Assembly: GCF_022699665.1 (NCBI RefSeq)
Contig: NZ_JALDNB010000010.1
Span: 1 to 64,000 of the forward strand
DNA from: Chryseobacterium aahli
GTDB taxonomy: Bacteria > Bacteroidota > Bacteroidia > Flavobacteriales > Weeksellaceae
DNA length: 64,000 nucleotides
Direction of reading: 5' to 3'
The notes under the pieces were generated by a model that saw nothing but the letters and a program-made list of their open reading frames with translations, ran no database searches and was not told the DNA's origin. Every line of letters starts with the position of its first letter. Within the stretch, counting starts at the first letter, position 1. Below are positions 35,725-44,052 of the stretch, in pieces. The position numbers and the translations under genes were made by a program.

Positions 35725-36054
35725 ATGGCCAACCCAGATTACAGAAGAATATACACGGATATGCTTACCAAAAAATATCCTGAAAAGAAAAAGGAATGCG
35801 ATTCTATTTTTAAAAAAAATAAATTATCTACTTTTGATATAATTAGACTTAATGCTTTGATTTTTAATGTTAAAGAAAATCCAGAAACGAAGAGTTTTAA
35901 TCAAAAGCATCGTTCCTACAATGAATTCGATATTCTTAAAATATTGGATTATCAGAAGAAAAATCAACTCAATAATAGTCAGTTGGCACACCACTTCGAT
36001 GTGAGCAGAAATAGCTTAACTAAATGGAAGAAACTCTATATAAAAACTGATTAG
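35725..36054 (+). CDS. HTH transposase-like protein, second of the Chryseobacterium pair
   Basis: 109 residues: YRRIYTDMLTKKYPEKKKEC, then a HTH (LKILDYQKKNQLNNSQLAHH, FDVSRNSLTKWKKLY). This is the partner of the 35036 HTH protein and occurs with it in other Chryseobacterium genomes (from memory). It probably binds DNA; enzymatic function not evident. Confidence 0.65.
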   Translation: MANPDYRRIYTDMLTKKYPEKKKECDSIFKKNKLSTFDIIRLNALIFNVKENPETKSFNQKHRSYNEFDILKILDYQKKNQLNNSQLAHHFDVSRNSLTKWKKLYIKTD

Positions 36055-36218
36055 TTAATATATACATTGATTTATATTGTATATTACGCATTAGATTTTT
36101 TAATAGAGAATCACAAATCTTCTATATCTATATCGGGATCTTTTTTTAGTTCGTTTTATAATATTTGTAAATCGGTGATTGTTATAAATATCCATCTTAA
36201 TCAATTATCAAAAAGTTG

Positions 36219-36476
36219 ATGATACAACCATTAATTGAATATTTAAAAAATTACCTTCCTCTAAATTCTGAGGAGATAAATTTGATTTCAGAAAGAATAA
36301 AACCTAGAAAAATAAAACGGAGACAAATGATCCTGCAAGAAGGCTTCGTTTGGCAACAGTTTGCAGCGGAAAACGATTGGGTTGCTGATCTAGCAAGTTT
36401 CTATTCGGAAAAACCAAGCAGTAGAAACGGGCTTTGGTTGATTTTGTTGTGGAGCCAGTTAAGGATCAATTCATAA
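36219..36476 (+). pseudogene. Crp/Fnr-family regulator fragment with internal deletion
   Basis: The frame from ATG 36219 starts like a Flavobacteriia Crp/Fnr regulator (IEYLKNYLPLNSEEINLISE, RRQMILQEGF), then jumps straight to QFAAENDWVADLASFYSEKP, which in intact homologues lies about 25 residues further on, and finally drifts out of frame. The nucleotide-binding fold is incomplete and there is no HTH, so it is dead. Confidence 0.65.
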
Positions 36477-37124
36477 TTGCGGGCCTTTTCAAACTCCATA
36501 TTACTGGAAGTCACTTTAAAACTTGAGAAAACTCAGGTATCTTTTCTGTTTTGAATCTGCTTCTTATTTTGTAAGCGAGCGAGAAAGTTCGCATTCAGTT
36601 TAATTTTTGAGGTCGTAGCAAATGTACCAAATCGGGATTTTATAATTAATTATATAAAAGACGAGTTAAATGTATGATACTTTTTAGTATTTGGAGCTCT
36701 TTCATAATTCGATATTTTTTCCGTTAAGTTGACTAGTAATCAGTTTAGTACTATGATGAACAAATTTTATTAGAGATATTTCCTAGTGATAAGGTCGAAG
36801 AAATAAGATTTAAGATTGAACAAAATATTCAAGAACAATCAACGAAAATAGAGCTTCCCGAGATTCCACTTTATGAAGAGAAAAATTATTCTCAATCAGT
36901 ATATTAATGCTTGATTTTATTTTAATTGCTAAAAATAAATATAAATTAAGAATGCTATCTAGGTTTTAAGACATTGCTGTGATAAATAACAGGCTGCTTT
37001 TTAAGTTGCTACACTAATTATAAATTGTCTTTCGTAAGAAAGGATTGTTCTAAACTCGGTTTTTACTTTGATCCGGGATAGACAGATTTGTTTATCATTT
37101 TATATACTTAAAAATATTAATTAT
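36477..37124. other. Gene-poor stretch with a C-terminal ORF remnant
   Basis: About 650 bases without a complete gene. An open frame without start from about 36764 to TAA 36905-36907 encodes LLEIFPSDKVEEIRFKIEQN and ends PLYEEKNYSQSVY, a plausible C-terminal remnant of a gene I cannot name. The rest is A+T-rich and featureless. Confidence 0.35.
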
Positions 37125-37981
37125 ATGAAGTCAGCCTATTTATACGTCCGTGTAAGTACGGACGAACAAAAAAGAAAAGGATACTCCTTACGTGAACAAG
37201 AGGATTCTGATGAAGAACAAATGATAAAAGGTTTACACGAACCCCTGATATCGGAATCATTATTTTATCAGGTTCAATCTTTAATTAGTACAAAAATAAA
37301 AACTACAGGTAGAAAAGAAGACTTAAGAGGAGTATTTTTTCTGAGAGGTTTCTTGATATGTCCTATTTGTAATCAAAAACTGACTGGATGTTTTGTACAA
37401 GGCAGATCAAAACAATATCCCTATTATTTTTGTCATCATGGCTGCGGGATAAGAATCAATGCTATTTTTCTTAATGATTGCTATCAAAATAGGCTTCAAG
37501 AATTAGTCTTATCAAATAGTTCAATTGAATTATTTAAGAATGTTTTAGAAGATCAGAATATAAAAACTCAGAAAGCAAGTTATTTGTACACTCAAAAATT
37601 AATAGAGAGAGGAGTGGTTGACTCTTTCTCGAGGTAGAAAATTATTTATTGCGGGAGTATTGAAGATTGACGACTATAATGAATTAAAAAAAGAAAATCA
37701 GGTCAATATTAAAAATCTTAAGAAGGAGGCGCATGATACTGTTCTTAAATTAAGTGCGATTGATAGAAAGAATAAAATAGAGGATAAAGCATTAGTTGAA
37801 GTTTTTTCAAAAATTTTCCGAGTTTGATATCCAGGATAAAAAATATCTTGTGAATCTTATTCCTCCGATTGATATTGATTATAAAACAGGAGATCTTTCT
37901 TTAGATTTAAATCCAGCATTTTCAAAAATATTATCAGCAAAAACTCATCGAAAAAACAATAAGAAAAATGAATTTCATTGA
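37125..37981 (+). pseudogene. Large serine recombinase, core deleted and frameshifted
   Basis: From ATG 37125 the sequence reads MKSAYLYVRVSTDEQKRKGY, with the nucleophile Ser in VRVSTDEQ, then breaks after SLREQE and resumes at the recombinase zinc-ribbon part (EPLISESLFYQVQSLI, FLICPICNQKLTGCF with the C-x-x-C pair, PYYFCHHGCGIRI). About 200 residues of catalytic and recombinase domain are missing. A frameshift near 37610 moves on to SRGRKLFIAGVLKIDDYNEL and another near 37800 to SEFDIQDKKYLVNLIPPIDI. The end at 37981 overlaps the next small ORF. It probably once mobilised the module to its right; it can no longer recombine. Confidence 0.8.
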
Positions 37982-38123
37982 TAGGAATGTTTCAGTAGAA
38001 CAAGCAATTATTATTCTGGCCAAGAATGGAGTTCAGGTAAATGAAAAGGAAGCTAAAATTATATTAGAATTACTATATTTAGTATCAAAAAGTTATAATA
38101 AACCAAAGGAGAAAAAATATTAG
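37968..38123 (+). CDS. Small recombinase-associated protein
   Basis: 51 residues, ATG 37968 overlapping the recombinase end: NVSVEQAIIILAKNGVQVNE, KEAKIILELLYLVSKS. Short proteins of this pattern (sequence EKEAxxIL...LY) follow recombinase genes in many Bacteroidota, usually without a known role. A decayed second copy of its C-terminus lies at 47041-47130 inside the second direct repeat. Confidence 0.55.
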   Translation: MNFIDRNVSVEQAIIILAKNGVQVNEKEAKIILELLYLVSKSYNKPKEKKY

Positions 38124-38395
38124 AACCTTAATGGGATTTCAAACCACGCCTCAATGCCGATGAAATCTCTGATGTAGCACTTTTAGTCTGTATATTTTAG
38201 ACATATCTGAGATTTCAAGTGAAAAAATTCAAACCATACAAAATCAGGCTGTAACAGTTTGATAAATAATTTATTATGTCTATAAAAAAAGAGACAACTA
38301 ATAAATAGTTGTCTCTTTAAGTCTTGACGAGTGTCTATTCAAACTCTTTTGTTGATGATTTAATTCGTTTGAGCCAAATTAAAAGGATTTAGAAA
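38003..38395. repeat. Direct repeat copy 1 (includes R1)
   Basis: Matches 47032-47425 over almost its whole length with scattered substitutions. It includes the end of the small ORF, a TTCAAACCA-flanked spacer, a terminator hairpin (38291-38315) and the R block (38321-38395: GAcgAGTGTCT...TTGTTGATGATTT). The R block has a third copy, R3, at 53244. Marks the left boundary of module A. Confidence 0.85.
38291..38315. terminator. Terminator hairpin in repeat copy 1
   Basis: GAGACAACT (38291-38299) and AGTTGTCTC (38307-38315), 9-bp perfect stem, 7-base loop, A7 before and T-rich after, so it can act in both directions. Identical arms occur in copy 2. Confidence 0.75.
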
Positions 38396-39030
38396 TTCCG
38401 AATTTAGAATTTAATTTTTTTAGTTGTGATTTTTAAACTTGCAGTTAGAATTAATTTCAAAAGTTTCAGCGAAATTTTGTAATACTCCTAAATCCCAAAA
38501 ACTTCCGGCTTCCATTTTATTTACAGATGATTTAACCTGAATATATATAGTTGACCATAAAGAATATTTTGAGACGTATTTAAGTCAATATCTTCAATGT
38601 CCTCCATTGTTATTGATTTTTCGGAAGGTCCTTTAAGTATTAAATAAGATACATATAATATTTGATAATATATACCTCTAAAATTTACTGACCCCCCAAT
38701 TCTTTTTTTAATAAGTTTTCTAGTTCTTCGGTAAACTTATTTAAAGTCGGTGCTTTTTGTGGAGTGTTCGTGATGAATATTAGTTAGGATAATTTGAGAT
38801 AATATCAATACAAAAATAAGTCAATTTTATAGTAATTTACATTATGGTCTGATAGGTTAAATGGAAGGTAATTAATACATGTTGGAAGAAAAAAAATATT
38901 AACGAAAATAAATAGACCAAAATATATTGGAAAAGTTTGATCTTTTCATATCAATAATCTTATCTTCAGCACAGGCAACACTATTACATTAATTGTATAT
39001 ATTCATCAAAAATAGTATTAATTGATAACC
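38396..39030. other. Intergenic stretch at start of module A with decayed minus-strand ORFs
   Basis: No intact gene. On the minus strand a frame at about 38600-38425 reads KYVSKYSLWSTIYIQVKSSV with a 1-base shift after MEDIEDID, and another at 38785-38694 ends TLNKFTEELENLLKKELGGQ. Both look like gene remnants whose families I cannot name. The remainder, 38790-39030, holds the promoter of the next gene. Confidence 0.35.
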
Positions 39031-39657
39031 ATGAATAAGAGAGACATTAAACTGGAGGTGAACAAATTCCAAGATGATTTTAGTGGGAATTTCATTTATA
39101 ATACAGTAAAAAAAGCCTTTGAAGATAAAGTCGAAATTGATCTTGAAGAGCTTTGTGCTAAATTTTTACTGGAAGAATTTGATGACACAGAAACACATGT
39201 GAGTTTCTATGGGCAATTCCCTGCATTAAACTATCTGATGGATAATGTTAGAGAATTTAAATTTAAGCAGGGGCATCCAGGTGCTTCAAAAGATCCGAGA
39301 AAGGAAAATTCGCGAGTTTTAGGGCAGGTAATGTGTAGGTATTTTGTCGAAAAGACTTTTGGTTCAATTTACATGGCAAATGTTGGCACCTTATTAGGAA
39401 GAAAACTTCCTGCTGAATATGCTCACATATCGATTGAAAGAACTCAAGAAGGTGATACACCGGACTTCCTGTTTATGGATAATTATGATACTCCTTGCTT
39501 AGCAGAAGCTAAAGGAAGCAGAAAACCAATAGCATTTGATAATAGCAAGTTTGATATTTGGCGTGAGCAATTTGGTAGAGTGGAGGTGAAAATAGGCGGA
39601 AGACCTACCAAGGTCAAAGGTTATATTACGGAATTGGCAATCGCTAATGAAGAATAA
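39031..39657 (+). CDS. PD-(D/E)xK nuclease-like protein
   Basis: 208 residues from ATG 39031. The core shows the PD-(D/E)xK signature: GDTPDFLF with Asp145, a short strand pair, and CLAEAKGS with Glu159-Ala-Lys161. Before it comes a helical N-terminal domain with LEELCAKFLLEEFDDTETHV. Type II/IV restriction and defense nucleases share this layout. The downstream gene overlaps the end of this one (start inside its last codons), so they act together. I infer a DNA-cleaving defense component; specificity unknown. Confidence 0.55.
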   Translation: MNKRDIKLEVNKFQDDFSGNFIYNTVKKAFEDKVEIDLEELCAKFLLEEFDDTETHVSFYGQFPALNYLMDNVREFKFKQGHPGASKDPRKENSRVLGQVMCRYFVEKTFGSIYMANVGTLLGRKLPAEYAHISIERTQEGDTPDFLFMDNYDTPCLAEAKGSRKPIAFDNSKFDIWREQFGRVEVKIGGRPTKVKGYITELAIANEE

Positions 39658-40120
39658 GATGCCAAATTCAGTGTTATATATTGAAGATCCTGAGCTGCCA
39701 GGAGATATATACCGTGAGGGGAGTTTGGGTCAATTGATTAAATTAGCGCATTACGAACGGCTCTTGTCCAAAACATTTTTAAATTTTATTGGATATTCAC
39801 TACTTTCAGAGGACAAATTATCCAAAAATAAAAAATATGAAGTTCCAGTTTTTAAAATAGAAGGAATATCTATGTTACAGGATGAAGAAATAGTGTCACT
39901 TTACGATGATACGTATTATTGACGATATTCCAATTACAAATTCGTGGGAATTACAATCAATAGACTTAAGTCACTCCTAGGAATTGCGAGAGGTGTTGAG
40001 GAAGATTTTCTTGGAGAATATAAATATGAGAATTTTAATTCTGTATTCTTTAGATTTAGCGATGGTTTCGTAGTTTGCAATTCCAAGCTTTTGGATTTTG
40101 TTGGTTTTAGATCGATATAA
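39647..40120 (+). pseudogene. Partner of the nuclease-like gene, interrupted by in-frame TGA
   Basis: Starts at ATG 39647 within the nuclease gene or ATG 39659 (MPNSVLYIEDPELPGDIYRE). It reads 91 codons to TGA 39920-39922, then continues in the same frame to TAA 40118-40120 with good coding character: LLGIARGVEEDFLGEYKYEN, VFFRFSDGFVVCNSKLLDFV. Without the single TGA it would be a 157-residue protein. Family unknown; the arrangement suggests a small partner or inhibitor of the nuclease. Confidence 0.5.
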
Positions 40121-40314
40121 TTTCTGATTGATGGAACAGTAATCTATATGTAATCAAAATTTTTGAAAACTTCATTGCTTTTGAGAAAGAGTAAAGTGAA
40201 TGATTAAATGCTAAAATAGTGAGGTTTTTTAGGGTTGCAATTTAGGCCTATACTTCAATATGCTTTCTATTTGTATTTATTATATTTAAGTACTAATACA
40301 AAAACTAAAATATC

Positions 40315-42069
40315 ATGAAAAACTATCAGTCTATTAACCCTAAGAAACCTGAAAATATAGCATTGAGTTTCTCAGGTGGCGGATTCCGTGCCGCTTCTTT
40401 TTCTTTGGGTTGCCTGTCTTACTTGGAGCAGTTAGAATTTGAAGATCGTCCTTTTGTAGATATGGTTAAGTTTGCTTCTTCGGCCTCAGGCGGAACTATT
40501 ACTTTGCTTTCCTACTCAGTCGCAAAGCGAAAGAATGTACTATTCAAAGATTATTTCAGATGGATGATAAGTGACGTGCTTTATGGGGAAAATCTCGTTA
40601 ATCAGGTATTCGAAATCATGCGGTCTGCAACAGAGTGGAGTTTACGTCCAGATAAGTCAAGAAATCTAATTAATGCTTTCTCAATAGTTTATGATATTAA
40701 AATTTTTAAAGGTGAAAAGTTTGGAATTTTATGGGAAGATGGGGGGATTCCTGGTATTTGTGCAAATTCCACTGAATTTCAGAATGGAATGTCCTTTCGT
40801 TTTCAAAATACAGGAGACATAGGGAATGCCTTTATTCATGTAGTCTCTGACGATGATTTCAAGAAAATTAAATTAGGTGATATTCTCGCTTGTTCATCGT
40901 GTTTCCCAGTAGGTTTTGAACCTTTTGTTTATCCAAAGGATTTCAGCTATGAGGGGTTGGATAAAGAAGTTTTAAAGGATGCCGTATTTATGGATAACAG
41001 GTATGTTAACAATGAAAAAAAGTCCTCGGATCTCTTTCCTTTGATGGACGGTGGTATAGATGATAATCAGGGAATAGATTCATTTATGAATGCTGAAACC
41101 CGACTGGAAAGAAAAAACAGTTTCGGTTATGATCTTTATATGACATGTGATGTAAGTAGCAATTATACCAACGGTTATCGGTATCCCTCTCAGGGCAAAC
41201 CTGGCTGGTTTGGTAAACGAAGCTTATTTTTTTATGTGATGTTAAACTTTTTATTTTTGGCTTCAGGTATTTTAGGAGCTGTTTTCGGTTTTTGCAAAGG
41301 ACTTTCTTATGCCGTTATTGGGATTACCGGTGCTTTAAGTACAATACTTGCTATTATTTTAGCTAAGTTAATGGTACTTAAAAATAGAGCTACGGTCGAG
41401 CATTCAACGGCCACTTTACTTATTTTAAAGCATATGTGGTTTTTTATGCACATAGATGTTAGTATTCTTGCTCAAGAGATTTATGCTCGTCTCACTTCCA
41501 CTGGGGAAATGGCTGCTGTAATCTTTTTAAAAAAAATTAGAAGATCCTCGTATGCCGGATTATTTCGGCGAGTTACTCCTGTTGGAGATACTAAAGGAGC
41601 AGCTAGTCCGGATGGCCCTGCTGCAAAGAATCTCAAATTTTGGGGTCAGTTTTCGGTTATGAATGCGGTTTATCTGCTAAGCAGTAAGAATAAAAAGCAG
41701 CGTGATATTGACTTGCATAAGGAAGTTTGGACAAAAAATGGATTAAAAATTAAGGTAGACGATACGATGGTTGATCCTATGAGTTTTATGGAACCATCAG
41801 AAGCCATGATCAAAATTGCTGATCTTGCTACTAAAATGGAGACAACGCTTTGGTATGATGCAAACCACAGGGCACAGCACCAACCAGAGGCAATCGTGGC
41901 TGCAGGACAATTCACAACATGCTATAACTTGCTCCGTTGGTCCTTACGCTTCTCAGATGAGCCATATCAAACAGTTTGGAATGATTTCCAGCAAAAGTTG
42001 ATTGCACAATATGCTAAATTTAAGGATGATCCCTATTGGTTACTTAACGACTATCAAATTAATCAATAG
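40315..42069 (+). CDS. Patatin-like phospholipase with central membrane helices
   Basis: 584 residues. Patatin core: oxyanion loop SGGGFRAASFSLG (Gly21-Arg25), nucleophile Ser58 in ASSASGGT, and the dyad Asp245 in LMDGGIDDN. The catalytic Ser-Asp pair is in place. At about 305-365 two to three membrane helices (VMLNFLFLASGILGAVFGF; VIGITGALSTILAIILA) interrupt the domain, which is unusual, followed by a C-terminal helical part. Patatin lipases act as membrane-degrading effectors in several defense systems; the location in a module with nucleases and a STAND gene fits, but no trigger gene such as a cyclase is present. Otherwise a housekeeping lipase is possible. Confidence 0.7.
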   Translation: MKNYQSINPKKPENIALSFSGGGFRAASFSLGCLSYLEQLEFEDRPFVDMVKFASSASGGTITLLSYSVAKRKNVLFKDYFRWMISDVLYGENLVNQVFEIMRSATEWSLRPDKSRNLINAFSIVYDIKIFKGEKFGILWEDGGIPGICANSTEFQNGMSFRFQNTGDIGNAFIHVVSDDDFKKIKLGDILACSSCFPVGFEPFVYPKDFSYEGLDKEVLKDAVFMDNRYVNNEKKSSDLFPLMDGGIDDNQGIDSFMNAETRLERKNSFGYDLYMTCDVSSNYTNGYRYPSQGKPGWFGKRSLFFYVMLNFLFLASGILGAVFGFCKGLSYAVIGITGALSTILAIILAKLMVLKNRATVEHSTATLLILKHMWFFMHIDVSILAQEIYARLTSTGEMAAVIFLKKIRRSSYAGLFRRVTPVGDTKGAASPDGPAAKNLKFWGQFSVMNAVYLLSSKNKKQRDIDLHKEVWTKNGLKIKVDDTMVDPMSFMEPSEAMIKIADLATKMETTLWYDANHRAQHQPEAIVAAGQFTTCYNLLRWSLRFSDEPYQTVWNDFQQKLIAQYAKFKDDPYWLLNDYQINQ

Positions 42070-42599
42070 AAAGATGAAATGTCGAAATACTTGAACCCTG
42101 AATGATTGCTGTACATCTTGATATATGTTTAACATTCTTATTTATTACTAAAAAATTCACGAAAACAATTATTTAAATTGAGCTAATTAGAACAAAAATT
42201 TGAACTTTTTAGTGAATGGGCGAGTAGGAGAAATGATTTAATTTTGCTTAGTAAAAATAAATTGTATAGAAAAACTTCCTGTAGTGTTACTAATTTTCGA
42301 AATGTTGTTGGTTGATGAGACAGACAGAATTTTGTGTAATGATCCTTCCTTCAACTAATAAAAAATTTTCAGGCACAGACAATTAGTATACAAGCGGCGA
42401 ATATTTATAAATGGGGTGGAGCTTACGATAAAATATCCTCACCAATATTTTTTGAGGCAATAAGCAATATTTTTGTTTATTGTCTTTTTTTACAAAAATG
42501 TAACCCATCTGATATCAAATATTTTCTAGTCAGGTCGTGACGATAATCCAATAGCTCTTCTCCCTTCGTTTTAATTTACAAGTAAAATTCTCAAAACGA
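42070..42599. other. Intergenic stretch with ORF remnant
   Basis: 530 bases. A plus-strand open frame from 42343 to TGA 42538-42540 reads IQAANIYKWGGAYDKISSPI, without a clear start. It may be the remains of a gene. Nothing else supported. Confidence 0.3.
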
Positions 42600-43445
42600 T
42601 CAGATTTTGTTATGAATGATCAGACCATAATCGGAGATGACAAATATTTGATTTTCAAATATCTGTTCCATAATGAGCCAAACATGATCAATCAACGAAA
42701 AAACTGTTTTCTGGTGATTATCTATAATTGTCAACAATCCTGTGAATGATATGTTTTCAATATCATATTTCGCTTCGTCTATCTCAAGTTTATAACCTTG
42801 ATATGCATAAGATTTAGAAGAAATTTTAAAAGGCGTCTGGCCGTGCAAAAAATCTTTAAATTCCATTATGAGATCGAGAAATCTGATTTGATTTCCATTT
42901 TCATTCTTTAACAAGATAGAGTATTGATTTTGTTCAAGTAATAACAAATCCTGATTATCGATCGTTTTTCCGATGATCTTTGTAATCTGAGGTCTGTGTA
43001 TGGTAGTATGAATGAAAAAATCAATATCTGCTATTTTGACTTCTTTCTGTATGTCCTGATCTTTTTCGGATACTTCTCTTAACTGGACGATTTTAACAGC
43101 TTTATGCTCTGCAAATTTTTTTGCATCTGGAGTAAAACCGCTCCTTGAGACAATAATTCCGCGCTGAATGTTACAGTCATCCATTATTGAACGAAGTTTC
43201 ATCACGACATCTTTATCCACTTTTTTCTTCAAATATTTACATTCGATAGCTGTTTGATAGGTTTTCAATCCATCGGATTCCGATGTTAGTACATCGATCT
43301 GATGAGACACACCGGATGCACCGATAATCTTACAACTGTGTCCGTATCCTTCAATGGTAATATTGTATTGCTTTCCTAAAGTTTCATAAATGTATTTTGT
43401 AATGTCTTCATAAAGTTTCCAATCGAGATTATTCTTTTCTTCCAT
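42600..43445 (-). CDS. Mrr-like restriction endonuclease
   Basis: 281 residues. N-terminal half is an Mrr-type PD-(D/E)xK fold: VSHQIDVLTS with Asp51, then TAIECKYLKKKV with Glu68-Cys-Lys70, followed by QRGIIVSRSGFTPDAKKFAE, the classical strand after the active site. The C-terminal 130 residues are unassigned. Mrr-family enzymes restrict modified DNA; this may be a type IV enzyme. It is the only minus-strand gene in module A, indicating separate acquisition. Confidence 0.7.
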   Translation of the reverse strand: MEEKNNLDWKLYEDITKYIYETLGKQYNITIEGYGHSCKIIGASGVSHQIDVLTSESDGLKTYQTAIECKYLKKKVDKDVVMKLRSIMDDCNIQRGIIVSRSGFTPDAKKFAEHKAVKIVQLREVSEKDQDIQKEVKIADIDFFIHTTIHRPQITKIIGKTIDNQDLLLLEQNQYSILLKNENGNQIRFLDLIMEFKDFLHGQTPFKISSKSYAYQGYKLEIDEAKYDIENISFTGLLTIIDNHQKTVFSLIDHVWLIMEQIFENQIFVISDYGLIIHNKI

Positions 43446-43523
43446 CAGTTTTTAATATTCGCTAACAGGGTTATTTTGTTTTTACTCAAATATAATAACT
43501 TTGTTTCATAATGTATTGTAAAT

Positions 43524-43821
43524 ATGCAGCCGTCAGAAACCACATATCAAACTTATTCGCCATCATCTGTAATGGGGCTTTTCAGCAATTCATTGAAGCT
43601 CAACGCAACGATAAATTTGATATACATAAAAGGCAGATATTCGTTTGGTGGCGGGAAGGCATATGGTAATTATTATTACGATATTTTGTTCTCTGAATCA
43701 GATATACCTCAATATGAGTACGAATTTCTTCTTTGTTGAGGACAAAAATTGAGAATAATGAGGTTCATACTTTAAGAGGATTTATAGAAAAAAGCATAAA
43801 AAACTCTTCTATTGAGCATTG
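43524..43821 (+). pseudogene. xseA: xseA (exodeoxyribonuclease VII large subunit) N-terminal fragment
   Basis: The frame from ATG 43524 reads YSPSSVMGLFSNSLKLNATI, IYIKGRYSFGGGKAYGNYYY, the OB-fold N-terminus of Flavobacteriia XseA. After ESDIPQYEYE the correct frame shifts by one and reads SSLLRTKIENNEVHTLRGFI and EKSIKNSSIEH to TGA at 43819. Only about 100 of roughly 450 residues remain. A hydrophobic tail at 43845-43912 (KVINAAILTFIVGFVLGNLF) could be its C-terminus, the middle being deleted. A truncated copy of a core gene inside an island usually marks an integration or recombination site. Confidence 0.65.
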
Positions 43822-44052
43822 AAACAGAGCGGAACAGAAACAATTATACTAAAGTTATAAATGCAGCAATTTTGACTTTTATTGTTGGCTTTGTATTGGG
43901 AAATCTTTTTTAAATATATACTCAAAGAATTATTGTATTTTTTTTCTTATATTTTTAGAGATAATAGAATATGAATTTTGCTATTATTGTCTTAAAACTC
44001 TAAATTTAGAAATTCCATACCTAAGGCTAAAAATTAAAATTATTCAATTTTG

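Noticed and set aside
36764..36907. Idea that the ORF remnant is a relaxase end
   Set aside because: Only a short acidic C-terminus is visible; no motif to support it, so it is listed as unnamed remnant.
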